Shown: positions 50,054-58,860 of the stretch, one piece after another | Position numbering within the stretch: the stretch's first letter is position 1 | Layout of the letters: every line of letters begins with the position of its first letter | From: Kribbella sp. CA-293567 | GTDB lineage: Bacteria > Actinomycetota > Actinomycetes > Propionibacteriales > Kribbellaceae | DNA length: 64,000 nucleotides | Direction of reading: 5' to 3' | NCBI RefSeq assembly: GCF_027627575.1 | Contig: NZ_CP114065.1 | Coordinates: forward strand, 2,480,001 to 2,544,000 | Position numbers and translations under genes: made by a program | The notes under the pieces: generated by a model | The model's input: only the letters and a program-made list of their open reading frames with translations | What the model was told of the DNA's origin: nothing | Database searches by the model: none

Positions 50054-51558
50054 TGAGCGATCTGACCCGTAAGACCGCGGTCGAGCTGTCGGAGCTGATG
50101 AGCTCCGGCGAGACCTCCTCGGTGGAGATCACCCAGGCACACCTGGACCGGATCGGCGCGACCGACAGGGCCGTGCACGCGTTCCTGCACGTCGACACCG
50201 AGGGCGCTCTGGCCCAGGCCGCCGACGTCGACGCCCGCCGCGCGGCGGGCGACGAGCTCGGCCCGCTGGCCGGCGTACCGCTGGCGCTGAAGGACGTACT
50301 GACGCAGGACGGCGTACCGACCACCGCCGGCTCGAAGATGCTCGAGGGCTGGAAGCCGCCGTACGACTCGACCGTGGTGAAGCGGCTGAAGGCGGCCGGC
50401 ATCGTGATCCTCGGCAAGACCAACATGGACGAGTTCGCGATGGGCTCGTCGACGGAGAACTCGGCGTACGGGACCACCCACAACCCGTGGGACCTCGACC
50501 GGATCCCCGGTGGTTCGGGTGGCGGCTCGTCGGCCGCGATCTCGGCGTACCAGGCACCGCTGGCGATCGGCACCGACACCGGCGGCTCGATCCGTCAGCC
50601 GGCTGCCTTCACCGGCACCGTGGGCGTCAAGCCGACGTACGGCGGCACCTCGCGGTACGGGCTGATCGCGCTCGCGTCCAGCCTGGACACCCCCGGCCCG
50701 TGTGCCCGGACGACCCTCGACGCGGCGCTGCTGCACGAGGCGATCGCCGGCTACGACCCGATGGACTCCACGTCGATCAACCAGCCGGTGCCCGCCGTGG
50801 TCGAGGCGGCTCGCAGCGGTGACGTGACCGGTCTGCGGATCGGGGTCGTCAAGGAGCTCGGCGGCGAGGGTTACCAGCCGGGGGTCGAGGCGCGCTTCCA
50901 CGAGGCCGTCGAGCTGCTCACCAAGCTGGGTGCCGAGGTCGTCGAGGTGTCCTGCCCGCACTTCCAGTACGCGCTGCCGGCGTACTACCTGATCCTGCCG
51001 AGCGAGGCCTCGTCCAACCTGGCCAAGTTCGACGCGATGCGGTTCGGCCTGCGGGTCGGCGACGACGGTCTCAACGACGCGGAGCAGGTGATGCGGCTGA
51101 CCCGCGAGGCGGGCTTCGGCCCCGAGGTCAAGCGCCGGATCATGCTCGGCACGCACGCGCTGTCCAGCGGGTACTACGACGCCTACTACGGCCAGGCGCA
51201 GAAGGTCCGCACGTTGATCGCGCGGGATTTCACCCAGGCCTACGAGCAGGTCGACGTGCTGGTCTCGCCCTCGACGCCGACCACCGCGTTCGAGATCGGC
51301 GCCCGGGTCGACGACCCGATCGCGATGTACAAGAACGACCTCTGCACGATCCCGTCCAACCTGGCCGGCAACGCCGCCGCGTCGTTCCCGATCGGTCTCG
51401 CCGAGGAGGACGGCCTGCCGGTCGGCTTCCACGTGATGGCCCCGGTGATGCGCGACGACCTGTGCTACCTGGTCGGCGCCGCGCTCGAGTCGGCCTTCGC
51501 CGACCAGTGGGGTGGCGTGCTGATGTCGAAGGCTCCGGAGCTGGAGGTCACCCGATGA
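50053..51558 (+). CDS. gatA: Asp/Glu-tRNA amidotransferase subunit GatA
   Basis: GatA releases ammonia from glutamine. The 501-residue amidase-signature protein has the triad Lys80 (LALKDV), cis-Ser155 (PGGSGGGSS) and nucleophile Ser179 ([10 protein letters not shown]), one residue later than in Staphylococcus aureus GatA. The ATG at 50053 has GAGGAGG just upstream and overlaps the gatC stop; an adjacent GTG at 50050 is possible. It is coupled to gatB by a 4-nt overlap. Confidence 0.97.
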   Translation: MSDLTRKTAVELSELMSSGETSSVEITQAHLDRIGATDRAVHAFLHVDTEGALAQAADVDARRAAGDELGPLAGVPLALKDVLTQDGVPTTAGSKMLEGWKPPYDSTVVKRLKAAGIVILGKTNMDEFAMGSSTENSAYGTTHNPWDLDRIPGGSGGGSSAAISAYQAPLAIGTDTGGSIRQPAAFTGTVGVKPTYGGTSRYGLIALASSLDTPGPCARTTLDAALLHEAIAGYDPMDSTSINQPVPAVVEAARSGDVTGLRIGVVKELGGEGYQPGVEARFHEAVELLTKLGAEVVEVSCPHFQYALPAYYLILPSEASSNLAKFDAMRFGLRVGDDGLNDAEQVMRLTREAGFGPEVKRRIMLGTHALSSGYYDAYYGQAQKVRTLIARDFTQAYEQVDVLVSPSTPTTAFEIGARVDDPIAMYKNDLCTIPSNLAGNAAASFPIGLAEEDGLPVGFHVMAPVMRDDLCYLVGAALESAFADQWGGVLMSKAPELEVTR

Positions 51559-53057
51559 CTGTGGTTGCTGATGTGCTGACCATCGATGACGCCTTGGCGC
51601 AGTTCGACCCGGTGATGGGCCTGGAGGTCCACGTCGAGCTGAACACGAAGTCGAAGATGTTCTGCGGCTGCCCGACCGAGTTCGGCGCCCCGCCGAACAC
51701 GCAGACCTGCCCGGTCTGCCTGGGACTGCCGGGCGCGCTGCCGGTGGTGAACGGCCGCGCGATCGAGTCCGCGATTAAGATCGGCCTGGCGCTGAACTGC
51801 GAGATCGCCGAGTGGTGCCGGTTCGCCCGGAAGAACTACTTCTACCCGGACATGCCGAAGAACTTCCAGACCTCGCAGTACGACGAGCCGATCGCGTTCG
51901 ACGGCTGGACCGAGGTGGTGGTCGACGGCGAGACCTACCGGATCGAGATCGAGCGCGCGCACATGGAGGAGGACACCGGCAAGTCCACCCACGTGGGTGG
52001 CGCGACCGGTCGCATCCACGGTGCGTCGCACTCACTGGTCGACTACAACCGGGCCGGTATCCCGCTGATCGAGATCGTCACCAAGACGATCGAGGTGCCG
52101 CCGGCCAAGGCCGCCGCGGTCGCCCGGGAGTTCGTCAGCCAGTTGCGCGACCTGCTGCTGGCGCTGGACGTCTCCGACGTCCGGATGGACCAGGGCTCGC
52201 TGCGCTGCGACGCGAACGTGTCGCTGAAGCCGTCCGGCTCGACCACACTGGGCACCCGGACCGAGACCAAGAACGTGAACTCGTTCCGCTCGGTCGAGCG
52301 GGCCATCACCTACGAGATCACCCGGCAGGCCGCCGTACTGGTTGCCGGAGGCAAGATTCTCCAGGAGACCCGGCACTGGCACGAGGACACCGGCATCACC
52401 ACCTCGGGCCGGGAGAAGTCGGACGCCGACGACTACCGGTACTTCCCCGAGCCGGACCTGGTCCCGGTCGCTCCGGCGCGTGACTGGGTCGAGGAGATCC
52501 GCGCGACCCTGCCGGAGGCGCCGCCGCTGAAGCGCGCGCGGTTGCAGGCCGACTGGGGCTTCACCGACCTGGAGATGCGCGACGTCGTCAACGGCGGCGT
52601 GCAGACCCTGATCGAGCAGACCGTCGCCCTCGGGGTCGCACCCGCCGCCGCCAAGAAGTGGTGGCTGGGCGAGCTGGCCCGCGCGGCCAACGAGGCAGGC
52701 AAGGACGTCGACACCCTCGGCGTCGGGCCGGCGGAGATCGCCGAGGTGCAGAAGCTGGTCGACTCCGGTGACCTGAACGACAAGCTGGCCCGGCAGGTCT
52801 TCGACGGTCTGGTGAAGGGCGAGGGCACCCCGGCCGAGATCATGGCCGCGCGCGGTCTGGCGCTGGTCTCGGACGACTCGGCGCTGCTCGAAGCGATCGA
52901 CCGGGCGATCGCCGCCAACCCGGGCGTCGTGGAGAAGGTCAACTCCGGCAAGCCGGCCGCGGCCGGTGCACTGATCGGCGCGGTCATGAAGGACATGCGG
53001 GGCCAGGCGGACGCCGCCAAGGTCCGTGAACTGCTGAACGCCAAGCTCGGTATCTGA
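51555..53057 (+). CDS. gatB: Asp/Glu-tRNA amidotransferase subunit GatB
   Basis: GatB activates the mischarged aminoacyl-tRNA and transfers ammonia. The 500-residue protein shows [23 protein letters not shown], with two Cys-type zinc ligands repeated in [13 protein letters not shown], then [20 protein letters not shown] and the C-terminal YqeY-like helical tail (about 400-500). The ATG overlaps the gatA stop by 4 nt. A terminator follows. Confidence 0.97.
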   Translation: MTVVADVLTIDDALAQFDPVMGLEVHVELNTKSKMFCGCPTEFGAPPNTQTCPVCLGLPGALPVVNGRAIESAIKIGLALNCEIAEWCRFARKNYFYPDMPKNFQTSQYDEPIAFDGWTEVVVDGETYRIEIERAHMEEDTGKSTHVGGATGRIHGASHSLVDYNRAGIPLIEIVTKTIEVPPAKAAAVAREFVSQLRDLLLALDVSDVRMDQGSLRCDANVSLKPSGSTTLGTRTETKNVNSFRSVERAITYEITRQAAVLVAGGKILQETRHWHEDTGITTSGREKSDADDYRYFPEPDLVPVAPARDWVEEIRATLPEAPPLKRARLQADWGFTDLEMRDVVNGGVQTLIEQTVALGVAPAAAKKWWLGELARAANEAGKDVDTLGVGPAEIAEVQKLVDSGDLNDKLARQVFDGLVKGEGTPAEIMAARGLALVSDDSALLEAIDRAIAANPGVVEKVNSGKPAAAGALIGAVMKDMRGQADAAKVRELLNAKLGI

Positions 53058-53070
53058 GCTTCGCCGAACG

Positions 53071-53109
53071 AGCGCCGAGCTCCGGTACGACGTACCGGGG
53101 CTCGGCGCT
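53071..53109 (+). terminator. Terminator of gatCAB
   Basis: An 18-bp stem with one mismatch (53071-53088 and 53092-53109) and a GAC loop lies 13 nt after the gatB stop and ends in TTTGCG. Confidence 0.8.
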
Positions 53110-53130
53110 TTGCGTTCTGGTGACGACCCG

Positions 53131-53631
53131 TCAGGCGGCGCGGGCGGGTGGCGGATCGAGCAGGGATCGCGCGACCGAGGCATCCGCTGCCGCGCACCGC
53201 ACTTCGTACCGCGCGGGCACGACCTCGGTGGAGACAGCGTCCGGACGGTTTCGGATCAGCCCCCGGAAGAACCCGGTGAGGGCGCCGATGATCACGCCGT
53301 AGACAGCGCCCCACAGGACGACGACGAGGCCGGTCAGGTTCGTGTCCGCCACCAGGGTCACGAAGATCGCCGCCAGCAGGCCGATGCCCAGCCCGGACGC
53401 GGCGGTCCTGGCGGTCAGCCTGGCCACCGAACTCTCCGCGGGTCTCTCGGCCAGGACCAGGTCGGCTCCCACGACGGCGAGGCTGTCGGCCGTCATTCCG
53501 GACGAACGCAACCGCCGTACCGTCGCCTGCGCTTCGGCAAAGCTCGGCGTCGCGACGATCACCGTGTCATGGACCAGAACCTGCGCAGCGGACCGCAACC
53601 CTCTTTCCTTCCCCTCGCCGGACATCTCCAC
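53131..53631 (-). CDS. General-stress-protein-like membrane protein
   Basis: This protein of 164-166 residues has an N-terminal YflT/17M-like alpha-beta part (VIVATPSFAEAQATVRRLRSSGMTADSLAVVGADL), two membrane segments (about 75-95 and 100-122), and a C-terminal tail with VVPARYEVRC. This layout occurs in actinobacterial proteins annotated as general stress proteins. The start may be the GTG at 53631 or the ATG at 53625; neither has a clear ribosome binding site. The function is not established. It converges on gatCAB. Confidence 0.75.
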   Translation of the reverse strand: MEMSGEGKERGLRSAAQVLVHDTVIVATPSFAEAQATVRRLRSSGMTADSLAVVGADLVLAERPAESSVARLTARTAASGLGIGLLAAIFVTLVADTNLTGLVVVLWGAVYGVIIGALTGFFRGLIRNRPDAVSTEVVPARYEVRCAAADASVARSLLDPPPARAA

Positions 53632-53701
53632 TAGTACCAGCCTGGTCCAACTGGAAACGTGTGATGAGCAAGGTCACGCCGAGAGGCCCGGCCGATTGTC
53701 G

Positions 53702-54826
53702 TCAGCGGGAGACGGTGACGCGAAGGATGCGGTCGTCGCCGGACTTCACGTCGCCACGGCCGTCGGTGTTCGAGGTGGTCAGCCACAGGGAGCCGTCGGG
53801 CGCGGTCTCGACCGTACGGAGCCGCCCGTACCGACCTTCGAAGAACGCCACCGGCGTACCGGTGCTCTTGCCGCCGGCGACCGGGATCGCCCAGAGACGT
53901 TCGCCGCGCAGGCCGGCCATGAAGACGTGTCCCTGGCTGAACGCGATGCCGCTGGGAGAGGCGTCGGCCGTCGACCACTGCCCGATCGGATCGACCATCC
54001 CGTCCAGTTGACTGACCCCTTCGGCGGCGGGCCAGCCGTAGTTCGACCCCGGGGTGATGGCGTTGACCTCGTCCCAGGTGTTCTGGCCGAACTCCGCGGA
54101 GTACAGCTGGCTGCCCTCGAACGCGAGCCCCTGCACGTTGCGATGCCCCTTGGTGATCCACAACCGGCCGTCCGGATTGCCCGGTGCCGCCTTGCCCTCG
54201 GTCGTGATCCGCAGGATCTTGCCGCCGAGCGACTCGTCGTTCTGTGAGTTCGGGCGATCGCCACCGTCACCCGTACCGGCGTACAGGAAACCGTCGGGAC
54301 CGAACCTGATCCTTCCGCCGTTGTGGATCGCCGCCTGCGGAATCCCTTCCAGGATCACCGTCGGCTCGCTGATCGCGCCGTTGGTGTAGTTCAGCCGCGC
54401 GATCCGGTTGTCGTCGCTGCTGGAGTAGTACACGTACACATAGGGCCGCTTCGGGTACTGCGGATCCACCGCGATCCCGAGCAACCCACCCTCGGAGGAC
54501 GGATCGACCCCCTCGACCGTCCCGACGTCACTGACCTGACCGCCGACGACCCGCTTGATCTTCCCGCTGTCCCGCTCGGTCACCAACGCACTCTTGTCCG
54601 GCAGGAACGCCAACCCCCACGGCACCTCGATCCCGGTCGCCACCGTCCCAGCCACCGCAAGCTTCACCGCACCACCAGTAGGCGCAGCACTGCTCGGCGA
54701 CCCACTGGCCGCCCCGTTCGGCGACGAGGTCGAAACCGACGGCTGCGCGTCCCCGCCCCCGTCCGAACACCCGGCAACCAGCCCGGCCACCACCACCGCG
54801 GCACCGACCCAACGTCCCTTACCCAT
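53702..54826 (-). CDS. PQQ-type soluble sugar dehydrogenase, lipoprotein
   Basis: This 374-residue protein has a lipoprotein signal (MGKGRWVGAAVVVAGLVAGC) with Cys at about 20, a Ser/Pro-rich linker, and a six-bladed propeller of the GSDH family. Key motifs are WGLAFLPDKSALVTERDSG, IHNGGRIRFGPDGFLYAGTGDGGD (with the catalytic His region) and KGHRNVQGLAF. Related soluble aldose sugar dehydrogenases oxidise sugars with PQQ. Whether this strain makes PQQ cannot be seen here. The ATG at 54826 is chosen for the lipoprotein signal. It stands alone and is divergent from the deformylase. Confidence 0.87.
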   Translation of the reverse strand: MGKGRWVGAAVVVAGLVAGCSDGGGDAQPSVSTSSPNGAASGSPSSAAPTGGAVKLAVAGTVATGIEVPWGLAFLPDKSALVTERDSGKIKRVVGGQVSDVGTVEGVDPSSEGGLLGIAVDPQYPKRPYVYVYYSSSDDNRIARLNYTNGAISEPTVILEGIPQAAIHNGGRIRFGPDGFLYAGTGDGGDRPNSQNDESLGGKILRITTEGKAAPGNPDGRLWITKGHRNVQGLAFEGSQLYSAEFGQNTWDEVNAITPGSNYGWPAAEGVSQLDGMVDPIGQWSTADASPSGIAFSQGHVFMAGLRGERLWAIPVAGGKSTGTPVAFFEGRYGRLRTVETAPDGSLWLTTSNTDGRGDVKSGDDRILRVTVSR

Positions 54827-54951
54827 GACCACCACCCATCCCTCGACCCATCCCCAGGCCCCCAAGGTATCGACCACTCCAACGCCCGAACGCCGACCGC
54901 GTTACTCGCACGCTTTCAACGGGCCCAGTACCCGAGGGACCCCACCCGACG

Positions 54952-54972
54952 TACACCGCTGGGATGCATCGC
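54952..54972. repeat. 21-bp direct repeat, left copy
   Basis: TACACCGCTGGGATGCATCG and one more base recurs 887 bp later at 55839-55859 with two mismatches. The two copies flank the deformylase gene. Confidence 0.4.
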
Positions 54973-55044
54973 GTTTCACTCCAGTACGTCGCCGTCTCGC
55001 TTCTGATGAGATAGTCGCCCGAGCAACCGACAGCGGGAGAGCTT

Positions 55045-55773
55045 GTGAACCTCAGCAGACGCACACTGCTGGCCGGTACGGCGGCAGCTCTCCCGCTGTC
55101 CGCCACCGCCCAGATAGCCGCAGGAGTCGGCCGCCGAACCATGAACACCGTCAAGGCCCAGATCACCCGACTGGTCGACCAGCATCGCGATGGCGTAGCT
55201 CCGATCGTCTCGGTCGGAGATCCCGTATTACGCCAGGTGGCCGACCCGTTCGATGGCCAGGTCGACGACACCCTCCTCGCCGAGTTCATCGCACTTCTGC
55301 AACGCACCATGCGAGCGGCTCCCGGCGTCGGCCTCGCCGCCCCACAAATCGGCGTCCCGGTGCGCATCGCAGTACTGGAAGACCCGGCGACGGTCTCACC
55401 CGAGGTAGCCGAAGCCCGCCACCGCTACCCCTTGGAGTTCTTCGCCGCCATCAACCCCACCTACCGCCCCAACGGCTACAAACGCCGAGGCTTCTACGAA
55501 GGCTGCCTCAGCATGCCCGGCCACACCGCCGTGGTGAACCGCCCGTACTCCGTCCACGCCACCTACACCGACCCCACCGGACACTCCCACCGCGAAACCT
55601 TCACCGGCTGGCAAGCCCGCATCGTCCAGCACGAAACAGACCACCTCCACGGCACCGTCTACGTGGACAAACTGGAACCCCGCTCGTTGTCCACCACCCA
55701 GAACTACCTGGACAACTGGAACGACCCAGTCCCCACCCGAGCCGCCCGGGCGCTCCGCTTCCACCTCGACTAG
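55045..55773 (+). CDS. Peptide deformylase with a Tat-like N-terminal signal
   Basis: This 242-residue enzyme removes formyl groups from nascent proteins in the usual family role. Motif I is GVGLAAPQIG (94-103), motif II is EGCLS with metal ligand Cys154, and motif III is QHETDHLHG with His196, Glu197 and His200, so the site is complete. Unusually, it begins with MNLSRRTLLAGTAAALPLSA, a twin-arginine motif with a hydrophobic stretch. The GTG at 55045 has a good GGGAGAG site upstream, which supports this start; an ATG at 55141 would give a cytoplasmic enzyme but has no good site. It is flanked by 21-bp direct repeats. Confidence 0.88.
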   Translation: MNLSRRTLLAGTAAALPLSATAQIAAGVGRRTMNTVKAQITRLVDQHRDGVAPIVSVGDPVLRQVADPFDGQVDDTLLAEFIALLQRTMRAAPGVGLAAPQIGVPVRIAVLEDPATVSPEVAEARHRYPLEFFAAINPTYRPNGYKRRGFYEGCLSMPGHTAVVNRPYSVHATYTDPTGHSHRETFTGWQARIVQHETDHLHGTVYVDKLEPRSLSTTQNYLDNWNDPVPTRAARALRFHLD

Positions 55774-56012
55774 CGTTCGGCCGGCGGGAGGTGGAAATCC
55801 TGATGATGAGTACTTGGCCGCACCCTCCGCTTGGGATCTACAGCGCTGGGATTCATCGCCCAGCCGCCCGTCCGCCAGCAAGACCTGGCCACCCTCGGAG
55901 GCCCAAGAATCGTACGGAGCACTTCGAGGGCCAGTGTGACCCAGATCACCCATGCGATCGCCAGATCGGCCAATTGCATGGGTGAACTGTATGGGTTGTA
56001 CATGTTCATCAC
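55770..56012 (-). CDS. Doubtful small membrane ORF in the gap after the deformylase
   Basis: The gap 55774-56076 (303 bp) contains this 80-codon frame. Its first half looks like a real membrane segment (MQLADLAIAWVIWVTLALEVLRTILGPP), but the second half is low-complexity and basic. It overlaps the end of the deformylase gene by 4 bp. It may be a small protein or the remains of one. The rest of the gap, especially 55980-56080, is less GC-rich and probably holds the promoter of the LamG gene. Confidence 0.3.
   Translation of the reverse strand: MMNMYNPYSSPMQLADLAIAWVIWVTLALEVLRTILGPPRVARSCWRTGGWAMNPSAVDPKRRVRPSTHHQDFHLPPAER
55839..55859. repeat. 21-bp direct repeat, right copy
   Basis: Matches 54952-54972 at 19 of 21 positions, in the same orientation, downstream of the deformylase gene. 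Confidence 0.4.
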
Positions 56013-56076
56013 CGTTTGCGACTTCTAGGATCCGTAGCGCATCTGTGGCTCGGGGGAGTCGAAGAGCGGTGGGGCT

Positions 56077-58860
56077 ATGTACCGGAGGACTCTGCCTACG
56101 GGCAGAAGAGCAGGAACGCGACGTGCGATAGCGGCAGTCTGTGCGCTGTCATTAGGGGTTCTGGGTTGGCTCAGTGCCACGCCAGGCACCAAGGACCAGA
56201 CAGCGGCCGCTGCGCCGACGAGTGCCGCCGCCGATGACAAGTCGGCCACGACAAGGGCCAAGGCATCCGGCCAGCGGGTCGAGGTGCTCCGTAAGCGCAC
56301 CGAGTCGGAGCAGACTTTCGCCAACCCGGACGGAACCTTCGTTCTGGAGCAGTCGAACGTGCCTGTGCGGACCAAGAAGGACGGCGACTGGGTCGACCTG
56401 GACGCGACGCTTTCGACGGGTACAGACGGCCGGGTCCGTCCGAAGGCGGCCTCCCTCGACATGAGCTTCTCCGGTGGCGGTACCGACCCACTGATCTCGA
56501 TGAAGTCCGACGGCCACGAGCTGAAGCTCAAGTGGCCGGGCACGCTGCCTGAGCCGGTGGTCGCCGACGACGCCGTCACCTACCCGAACGTTTTCCCCGA
56601 TGTCGACCTGAAGATCACCGCGTCGACGAGTTCGTACCGCGAAGTACTGGTTGTTAAGACGCCCGAGGCCGCCCGCCTCCCACAGTTGCAGAGTCTCGAT
56701 CTGGCCCTGGAGGCACCGGGCCTGAACGTCGCCGAGGCACCAGGCGGGGCCATCCTCGCCAAGGACGGGCTGGGCAAGGTGATCTTCACCGGCCCGGCAC
56801 CGACGATGTGGGACTCCCGGGGCAAGACCCAGTCGTCGGCCGACCAGGACCGTACCGAGGCACCGATCGACGGTGACAAGATCGTCCAGATCCCACTTGA
56901 GGTCGACAGTGACTCGCTGAAGATCAGTCCACCCGCCACCCTGCTGAACGACACCGCGGTGAAGTACCCGTTGCACATCGACCCAGGATTCGGCACGCAG
57001 CAAGGCCGGGCCATGATTGACGGGGCGCACCCGACGAGTTCCTACTGGAACTGGACCGGCACGGAGGGCGTCGGCTACCAGAACTTCAGCCCGCCCACCC
57101 GCAAACGCCTGATCTACAAATTCACGATCGCCGGCCTGACAGGCGCCCGCGTCATCGGAGCCCAGTTCAGCGCCTACGAAACCTGGTCCGCGAGCTGTAC
57201 CAAGCGCGAGGTTCAGGCCTGGAAGACCGCCGCTATCAGCACCGGGATCAACTGGAACAACGGCTCCGGCTCGAACGTCTGGCTGAAGGAACTCGACTCC
57301 GTTGTCGATGCCGCCGGGTGGAGCAGCGCGTGTTCGCCGAACGGTAAGTGGCTCGAGTTCAACGTCCTGACCGCCGTTGCCGAACAGGCTGCGGCGGGGA
57401 GCGGCTGGCTCCACCTTGGCCTCCGTGCCAGCGAGACGGACGCTCTGTCCTGGAAGCGGTTCAGACCGGACGCGAAGATCTCCGTCACCTACAACCACAT
57501 CCCCGCCATCAAGAGCATGGCGACCAGCAATCCGACCATGGGTTGCGCTCCTGCGACGGCCCCCGCGATCGTGAACGCACGTAACCCGATCCCCAAGGTC
57601 ACCGTCCAGGACATCGACCGGCAGCCGACCTCGGTCGGGTTCGAGTTCTGGACCAACAACCAGACGCCGGCCAGATGGCGAGGCGCGAGCCTGACGAAAG
57701 TGAACGGCGCCGGGGTCCTGTTCATGCCGCAGGCCCAGGTCACCATGCTCAGTCCGAACAATCTCACCGGCTGGCGGGCGCGTGCCTGGGACGGATACGA
57801 CTACTCGCCCTGGTCGAAGATGTGCTACTTCTACATCGATACCACCGAGCCGCCGATTCCGACCGTCACCGTCGAGGGCTCGGACACGACGACCTTTCCA
57901 CTCAACCAGCCGGTCACCGTCAGCCTGTCGAGCACTCGGGCGGACACCAACTACTTCAAGTACACAATCGATTCCGAAGAGCCGACCAGTGAGGTCGTCC
58001 AGGTTTCTCCGGGGACCTTCACCTTCACCCCCAGGCAGCCGGGACCGCTGGTGATCCGCGCGTGGAGCTTCGACCGCGCAGGCAACCGCAGCGTGAAGTA
58101 CGGCGAGGAACGCATCAAGGTGGCGACCGGAATCACCAACGGTCGTTGGTTCATGAACGAGGGCACGGGAACAGTTCTGGCCGACGGTAGTGGAAAGCGG
58201 CACTCGCTCCAGTTGGGCACGGGGCAGTGGACGACGGGGGATCGCTGGTTCGAGGACGAAGAGGCGCCGGTCGTTGACCACGCGGTGGCGCTGAACGGCA
58301 ACGCGACGGTGGCTTCGGCCGACCCTGACATCGTGGATACCAGCAGGAGCTTCACCGTGAGCGCCCGGGTGGCGATCGGTACCAAGACGACGCGCCAGGT
58401 CGCGGTCAGCGAGGATCGGGCAGGGTCCGGCGGCTTCACTCTGGGCCTGCAAAGTATGGATCTGGCGGATCCCGGCGAGCCGAAGGCAAGCTGGTCGTTC
58501 TCGATCCCGGACCCGAACGGAACCGGCCAGGTCACGGTCGTGTCGGCGGCCCGTGCCTACAGCCCCGGTGACTGGGTGTACCTCACCGGCATCTACGACT
58601 CGACCCGCCGGGAGTTGAGCCTGCTCGTCGACGGCAACGACGTGACCCCACCGCTGAAGATTGGAGCCGACGACGTACCGATCTCCCTCCTGCCGGGAAT
58701 CAAGCCCGCGCCCGACGGCACCGGACAGTTCCGGGTCGGATCAGCCCTCGTCAACGGTACTCAGAGCTACTTCCTGAACGGCAAGGTCGATGACGTCCGG
58801 ATCTATCCCGGGCCGATCGACGAGGACACGATCGACCAAGACGCTCTGGAGACTCCGTGA
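56077..58860 (+). CDS. Secreted LamG-domain protein paired with the RHS protein
   Basis: This 927-residue protein has a basic N-terminus and signal segment (about 12-36), then a charged region. A DNRLRE-like beta domain lies at about 310-470 (RLIYKFTIAGLTGARVIGAQFSAYETW, then WLEFNVLTAVAEQ and GLRASETDALSWKRF). Ig-like parts at about 475-680 are followed by a C-terminal LamG/concanavalin-like domain (about 685-920, VALNGNATVASADP and FTVSARVAIG to FLNGKVDDVRIYPGPID). It is extracellular and probably binds glycans or the partner protein. The RHS gene starts 4 nt before its end, so the two are made together. Confidence 0.88.
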   Translation: MYRRTLPTGRRAGTRRAIAAVCALSLGVLGWLSATPGTKDQTAAAAPTSAAADDKSATTRAKASGQRVEVLRKRTESEQTFANPDGTFVLEQSNVPVRTKKDGDWVDLDATLSTGTDGRVRPKAASLDMSFSGGGTDPLISMKSDGHELKLKWPGTLPEPVVADDAVTYPNVFPDVDLKITASTSSYREVLVVKTPEAARLPQLQSLDLALEAPGLNVAEAPGGAILAKDGLGKVIFTGPAPTMWDSRGKTQSSADQDRTEAPIDGDKIVQIPLEVDSDSLKISPPATLLNDTAVKYPLHIDPGFGTQQGRAMIDGAHPTSSYWNWTGTEGVGYQNFSPPTRKRLIYKFTIAGLTGARVIGAQFSAYETWSASCTKREVQAWKTAAISTGINWNNGSGSNVWLKELDSVVDAAGWSSACSPNGKWLEFNVLTAVAEQAAAGSGWLHLGLRASETDALSWKRFRPDAKISVTYNHIPAIKSMATSNPTMGCAPATAPAIVNARNPIPKVTVQDIDRQPTSVGFEFWTNNQTPARWRGASLTKVNGAGVLFMPQAQVTMLSPNNLTGWRARAWDGYDYSPWSKMCYFYIDTTEPPIPTVTVEGSDTTTFPLNQPVTVSLSSTRADTNYFKYTIDSEEPTSEVVQVSPGTFTFTPRQPGPLVIRAWSFDRAGNRSVKYGEERIKVATGITNGRWFMNEGTGTVLADGSGKRHSLQLGTGQWTTGDRWFEDEEAPVVDHAVALNGNATVASADPDIVDTSRSFTVSARVAIGTKTTRQVAVSEDRAGSGGFTLGLQSMDLADPGEPKASWSFSIPDPNGTGQVTVVSAARAYSPGDWVYLTGIYDSTRRELSLLVDGNDVTPPLKIGADDVPISLLPGIKPAPDGTGQFRVGSALVNGTQSYFLNGKVDDVRIYPGPIDEDTIDQDALETP

